DNA of 8,563 nucleotides from an uncultured Bifidobacterium sp. GTDB taxonomy: Bacteria; Actinomycetota; Actinomycetes; Actinomycetales; Bifidobacteriaceae. A model generated the notes under the pieces. It searched no databases. It was not told where the DNA came from and worked only from the letters and a program-made list of their open reading frames with translations. The translations under genes were made by a program, and so were the position numbers. The first letter of the stretch is position 1. Every line of letters starts with the position of its first letter. Of this stretch, positions 5,403 to 8,563 are shown one piece after another. Location of the stretch: the NCBI RefSeq assembly GCF_959020145.1, contig NZ_CAUEQY010000043.1, positions 1-8,563 on the forward strand. Direction: 5' to 3'.

Positions 5403-6443
5403 ATGGCTGCACAAATCTGGTACGAGAACGACGGTGATCTCTCGGTCCTTGAAGGCAAGAAGGTTGCCATCATCGGTTACGGTTCCCAGGGCCATGCTCA
5501 CGCTCTGAACCTGCGCGATTCCGGCGTTGACGTCGTCGTCGGCCTGCGTCCGACCTCCAAGTCCGTCGAGCACGCCAAGGAGCAGGGCCTGGAAGTCAAG
5601 TCCGTTCCGGAAGCCGCTGCTGAGGCCGACATCATCATGATTCTGGCTCCGGATCAGTACCAGCGCACCATCTGGGCCAACGACATCGAGCCGAACATCA
5701 AGCCGGGCGCAGCCGTCGCCTTCGCTCACGGCTTCAACATCCACTACGGCTACATCAAGCCGTCCGAGGATCACCCGATCTTCATGGTCGCTCCGAAGGG
5801 CCCGGGCCACATCGTACGTCGTGAGTACGCCAACGGTCGTGGCGTTCCGGTCGTCGTGGCCGTGGAGCAGGATCCGCGCGGCGACGCTTGGGACATCACC
5901 CTGGCTTACGCCAAGGCTCTGGGCGCTCTGCGTGCAGGCGCCATCAAGACCACCTTCACCGAGGAGACCGAGACCGATCTGTTCGGCGAGCAGAATGTGC
6001 TCATGGGCGGCGTGAACAAGCTTGTTGAAATGGGCTTCGAGGTCCTCACCGACGCCGGCTACCAGCCTGAAATCGCCTACTTCGAGGTCTGCCACGAGTT
6101 GAAGATGCTCGTCGACCTCATGAACGAGGGTGGTCTGAACAAGGCTCGCTGGTCCTGCTCCGACACCGCCCAGTACGGCGACTACACCAACACCTGCATC
6201 GACGAGCACGTGCGTGAGCGCATGCAGTACCACCTGCAGCGCATCCAGGACGGCTCCTTCGCCAAGGAGTTCATCGAGGACCAGGACGCTGGCGCTCCGA
6301 AGTTCAAGGCTCTGCAGGAAGAGTACGGCAACGTCCGCATCGAGACCGTCGGTCCGAAGCTGCGCGCCATGTTCTCCTGGAACAACGGCAAGGATGACGA
6401 CGCTGATATGGCCACCTTTACCGGCAAGATCGCCCGTGGCTGA
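5403..6443 (+). CDS. ilvC: Ketol-acid reductoisomerase (NADP+), class I, second paralogue
   Basis: It carries out the same reaction and pathway step as the neighbour at 3995. The 346 residues align with that copy without gaps until the last few, so the numbering matches. GYGSQGHAHA is at 25-34 and the identical NADPH loop LRPTSKS at 48-54. Lys-132, Asp-192, Glu-196, Glu-228, Glu-232 and Ser-253 are all kept. Both copies should be active and use the same cofactor. ATG 5403 is chosen because the conserved N-terminus begins there. AAAGGAG (5385-5391) lies 11 bases upstream, against 8 in the first copy, from a 3-base difference in otherwise similar sequence. An in-frame TTG at 5295 would add 36 unrelated residues and lacks a ribosome site. 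Differences between copies cluster near residues 82-99, 159-166, 204-217, 262-275 and the C-terminus. Separate promoters and terminators suggest different regulation. Confidence 0.96.
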   Translation: MAAQIWYENDGDLSVLEGKKVAIIGYGSQGHAHALNLRDSGVDVVVGLRPTSKSVEHAKEQGLEVKSVPEAAAEADIIMILAPDQYQRTIWANDIEPNIKPGAAVAFAHGFNIHYGYIKPSEDHPIFMVAPKGPGHIVRREYANGRGVPVVVAVEQDPRGDAWDITLAYAKALGALRAGAIKTTFTEETETDLFGEQNVLMGGVNKLVEMGFEVLTDAGYQPEIAYFEVCHELKMLVDLMNEGGLNKARWSCSDTAQYGDYTNTCIDEHVRERMQYHLQRIQDGSFAKEFIEDQDAGAPKFKALQEEYGNVRIETVGPKLRAMFSWNNGKDDDADMATFTGKIARG

Positions 6444-6480
6444 TGTGGCTCATTCGGCTAATCGCTGAGTCTTTTACAAG

Positions 6481-6511
6481 ACCGCTGCCCTTACGGGTGG
6501 CGGTTTTTTTT
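6481..6511 (+). terminator. Terminator of the second ilvC
   Basis: A 10-bp stem pairs ACCGCTGCCC (6481-6490) with 6495-6504, including two G-T pairs, around a TTAC loop. A run of eight T residues (6504-6511) follows, its first base shared with the stem. It lies 37 bases after the stop codon. It separates ilvC from the esterase gene downstream. Confidence 0.93.
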
Positions 6512-6547
6512 GTATGTTCTGTCGCATATTGTTCTAGGATAGATATG

Positions 6548-6565
6548 TACGGTTTCTTACGGTTT
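6548..6565. repeat. Two TACGGTTT direct repeats one helical turn apart
   Basis: TACGGTTT occurs at 6548-6555 and again at 6558-6565, exactly 10 bp apart, just before the ribosome site (AGGA, 6572-6575) of the esterase gene. The spacing puts both copies on the same face of the helix, as in an activator or repressor site. Simple slippage is an equal possibility. The promoter between 6512 and 6547 is not clear. Confidence 0.35.
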
Positions 6566-6584
6566 TTCTATAGGAAGAGATGTC

Positions 6585-8402
6585 ATGGTCACTGCGACTG
6601 GTCCCGCACCTGGTTCTGAAATGACAACGTCGGCTGAACCTACCGAAGACCGTAGCACGTCAGGAGTTCTGCACGTCGCCGCGATTTTCGCCTCGCATAT
6701 GGTGTTGCAGCGTAACAAGCCCATCGCCGTGTTCGGCGCGCTTGATGCCGATTGCGCCGGACTTGAGGTTTCCGCGGAAATCCGCGATTTCGATGGTTCC
6801 GTGATCGTGCAGGCGCATGCGTACGCCTCCAAAGAGATCAAGAACGGTTTTTCACCGTGGCGCGTCATGCTGCCGGCACAGCCCGAAGGTGGCCCTTACA
6901 CGTTGCGCGTCACCGCAGGCAACGATTTCATCGAATATTATGACGTGCTTATCGGCGAAGTATGGCTGGCCGGCGGTCAAAGCAATATGGAACTTGAATT
7001 GCGCAACAGTGAAGACGCCGAGGAAGCCCTCGATAACTGTGCCGATCCGTTACTGCGCTTCTACAATGTGCCGAAAACCGGTGTGATCAATCGCAACGCC
7101 GAACATGCGGCAAGCTGGCAGGAATCATCGCCTGAAAATAGTGGCGTAATGAGTGCGGTAGCGTACTATTTTGCGCGAAAACTGCGTGATGAACTTGATT
7201 CCGACCTTCCGATCGGCATTATCGACTGTTATATCGGGGGTACGTCGATCAGTTGCTGGACGAGCGAAGATGCACTGAATTCCAGCGAATCCGGGCGCGG
7301 CTATCTTGCGCGCTATGAGCAGGCGATCGCAGGTAAAACGCAGGAACAGTTCGATTTGGAGTACGGCGAATGGCAGTCGCGTTCTGATACGTGGAATGCG
7401 TCGATCGCAGCCGCCCGCGAAGACGATCCTGATGTGACGTGGGATACGCTGACCCAACAGTATGGCGAATGCCCGTGGCCGCCGCCGATGACGCCGACCT
7501 CGCAGTGGCGTCCGTCAGGCGCGTTCCATGCCATGCTGGAGCGCATTGTGCCTTACTCCTTGGCGGGATTCCTATGGTATCAGGGCGAGGAAGACGAGCC
7601 GTATTGCGGATCCTACCGTGAGTTGCTGGGCATGATGATTGGTGAATGGCGTGCGCTGTGGAGCGAAAGCCTGCCGTTCCTGATCGTGCAATTGCCGCAG
7701 TGGATTGACAAGAAGGTCGACAAGGGCGACGGCGATCCGATGCTGTGGCCGGTGTTGCGCGAGGCCCAGTGGGATGCCGCGCAGTCCATCGACAATGTGT
7801 TCGCCATCTGCACTATGGATTGCGGCGAATACAACAACATTCATCCGGTTGATAAACGTACACCGGGCGAGCGTCTAGGCAATTGTGCGCTTCGCCAAGT
7901 GTATGGTATGAGCCGTATTCCGGTGTATGGGCCGACTGTGCTGGGTTTCCGCTGCGACGAAGGCGGCCGCGTACGCCTGTTCTTCCGGTACGCGCACGGC
8001 CTGCATTTCAGCGGTACTACGCCCGACAGTTTTGGTGACGAGTTCGCCAAGAGCCTGCCTTCGCTGGTGCGTCTGCCGGAACGTTCCGGTTTCGAGCTTG
8101 CCGGTGCCGATGGTGTGTTCCATCCGGCCTACGCCGCGATTTTCGTGGATTGCGATATTGACGATCTGGTCAACGCAAAGGTCAACGTGGTCGATTACAA
8201 CGCCACGGAATTCGGTATTCCGATCAACAGCCGCAGTATCGGCACGATTACGTTGGCCACGCCGGAAGTGCCAGCGCCGGTGATGATGCGCTACGCATGG
8301 CGTAGCTGGGGTCCGGCACCGTTGTTTAATGACAATAATCTGCCTGCTCACCCATTCAAGCTGGACCTGACCGATCACACCGACTCTGATCACGCTGAAT
8401 AA
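6585..8402 (+). CDS. Sialate O-acetylesterase-like SGNH hydrolase (carbohydrate esterase)
   Basis: This 605-residue protein has the block pattern of the sialic-acid-specific 9-O-acetylesterase family. The N-terminal part includes IFASHMVLQRNKPIAVFG (34-51), typical of the family's first beta domain. GEVWLAGGQSNME (124-136) carries the nucleophile Ser-133. GGTSISCW lies near residues 218-225, and WYQGEE (331-336) matches the family's oxyanion-hole block. NNIHP holds the likely catalytic His-420, with Asp-412 a possible partner. These enzymes remove O-acetyl groups from sugars such as sialic acids, and some act on other acetylated glycans, so the substrate is not settled. No signal peptide is visible. 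Residues 1-27 are polar and Thr/Ser/Glu-rich, so the enzyme probably acts in the cytoplasm on imported sugars. ATG 6585 has AGGA (6572-6575) 9 bases upstream. The gene appears monocistronic. No sialidase or sialic-acid catabolic gene lies in the window. Confidence 0.85.
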   Translation: MVTATGPAPGSEMTTSAEPTEDRSTSGVLHVAAIFASHMVLQRNKPIAVFGALDADCAGLEVSAEIRDFDGSVIVQAHAYASKEIKNGFSPWRVMLPAQPEGGPYTLRVTAGNDFIEYYDVLIGEVWLAGGQSNMELELRNSEDAEEALDNCADPLLRFYNVPKTGVINRNAEHAASWQESSPENSGVMSAVAYYFARKLRDELDSDLPIGIIDCYIGGTSISCWTSEDALNSSESGRGYLARYEQAIAGKTQEQFDLEYGEWQSRSDTWNASIAAAREDDPDVTWDTLTQQYGECPWPPPMTPTSQWRPSGAFHAMLERIVPYSLAGFLWYQGEEDEPYCGSYRELLGMMIGEWRALWSESLPFLIVQLPQWIDKKVDKGDGDPMLWPVLREAQWDAAQSIDNVFAICTMDCGEYNNIHPVDKRTPGERLGNCALRQVYGMSRIPVYGPTVLGFRCDEGGRVRLFFRYAHGLHFSGTTPDSFGDEFAKSLPSLVRLPERSGFELAGADGVFHPAYAAIFVDCDIDDLVNAKVNVVDYNATEFGIPINSRSIGTITLATPEVPAPVMMRYAWRSWGPAPLFNDNNLPAHPFKLDLTDHTDSDHAE

Positions 8403-8463
8403 TCACGTTAGATAGTTGCGTTGAACGGCTGCGTCACATGATTGTCGATAGTTGACGATGCAT

Positions 8464-8513
8464 AGCGTGCGATTGCTGTGCTTATAGTGTGCTGCAATCG
8501 CACGCTTTATATT
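8464..8513 (+). terminator. Long perfect hairpin after the esterase gene, probable terminator
   Basis: Thirteen consecutive base pairs join 8464-8476 (AGCGTGCGATTGC) and 8494-8506. After one mismatch, further pairs extend into the loop. The following run TTTATATT (8506-8513) is T-rich but broken by A. It lies 61 bases after the stop codon at 8400-8402. The loop contains TATAGT (8483-8488), a -10-like sequence, so an operator for an off-window gene is an alternative. The rest of 8403-8563 shows no gene. Confidence 0.6.
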
Positions 8514-8563
8514 GCGATTGAAGTCCTGCTGATCGCACGTCAGTCAAATACGAATCAAATACC

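Noticed and set aside
3893..6233. Two minus-strand open frames (3893-4930 and 5370-6233) that resemble each other
   Set aside because: Their similarity comes from lying opposite the two paralogous ilvC genes in the same frame. It is not evidence of a conserved antisense gene.
1..8563. CRISPR array, insertion sequence, tRNA or phage remnant
   Set aside because: No regularly spaced repeats, terminal inverted repeats with a transposase, cloverleaf or integrase were seen on either strand.

Overview
The window reads as ordinary chromosome from a Bifidobacterium. The main evidence is a pair of adjacent ketol-acid reductoisomerase (IlvC) genes whose proteins I recognise as bifidobacterial. G+C-rich codon use, strong AGGAG-type ribosome sites and hairpin-plus-T terminators agree. 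The genus call comes from recall of the IlvC sequences, not from a search. All five long genes lie on the plus strand. I see no tRNA, rRNA, CRISPR array, insertion sequence or phage gene.

Layout. Positions 1-298 hold the terminator of an off-window gene, a perfect 17-bp tandem repeat and the upstream region of the first gene. Positions 299-1900 encode a sugar-type major facilitator transporter with a long hydrophilic N-terminus, closed by a terminator at 1949-2003. Positions 2004-2352 hold what I judge the most interesting element: an unannotated 22-codon leader peptide (2066-2134). It is rich in Val, Leu and consecutive Ile codons, and is followed by alternative RNA pairings and an intrinsic terminator (2206-2231). 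This is the anatomy of ribosome-mediated attenuation. The gene behind it (2353-3702) is a metabolite:H+ symporter family transporter. I see no convincing terminator between it and the first ilvC (3995-5047), so the attenuator may control both. A folded, non-coding leader precedes that ilvC. It ends in a strong terminator (5118-5151). The second ilvC (5403-6443) has its own 250-base upstream region and its own terminator (6481-6511). The last gene (6585-8402) is a sialate O-acetylesterase-like SGNH hydrolase, followed by a long perfect hairpin (8464-8506).

How the genes fit. The centre of the window is a branched-chain amino acid block: a leader that could sense charged Ile/Leu/Val tRNA, a transporter of unknown substrate, and two paralogous enzymes for the second step of Val/Ile/Leu synthesis. 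Three coding starts in this block (2353, 3995, 5403) each have a stable hairpin ending 13-16 bases before the Shine-Dalgarno sequence. The two flanking genes (sugar-type transporter and carbohydrate esterase) look like separate carbohydrate-use genes with their own signals.
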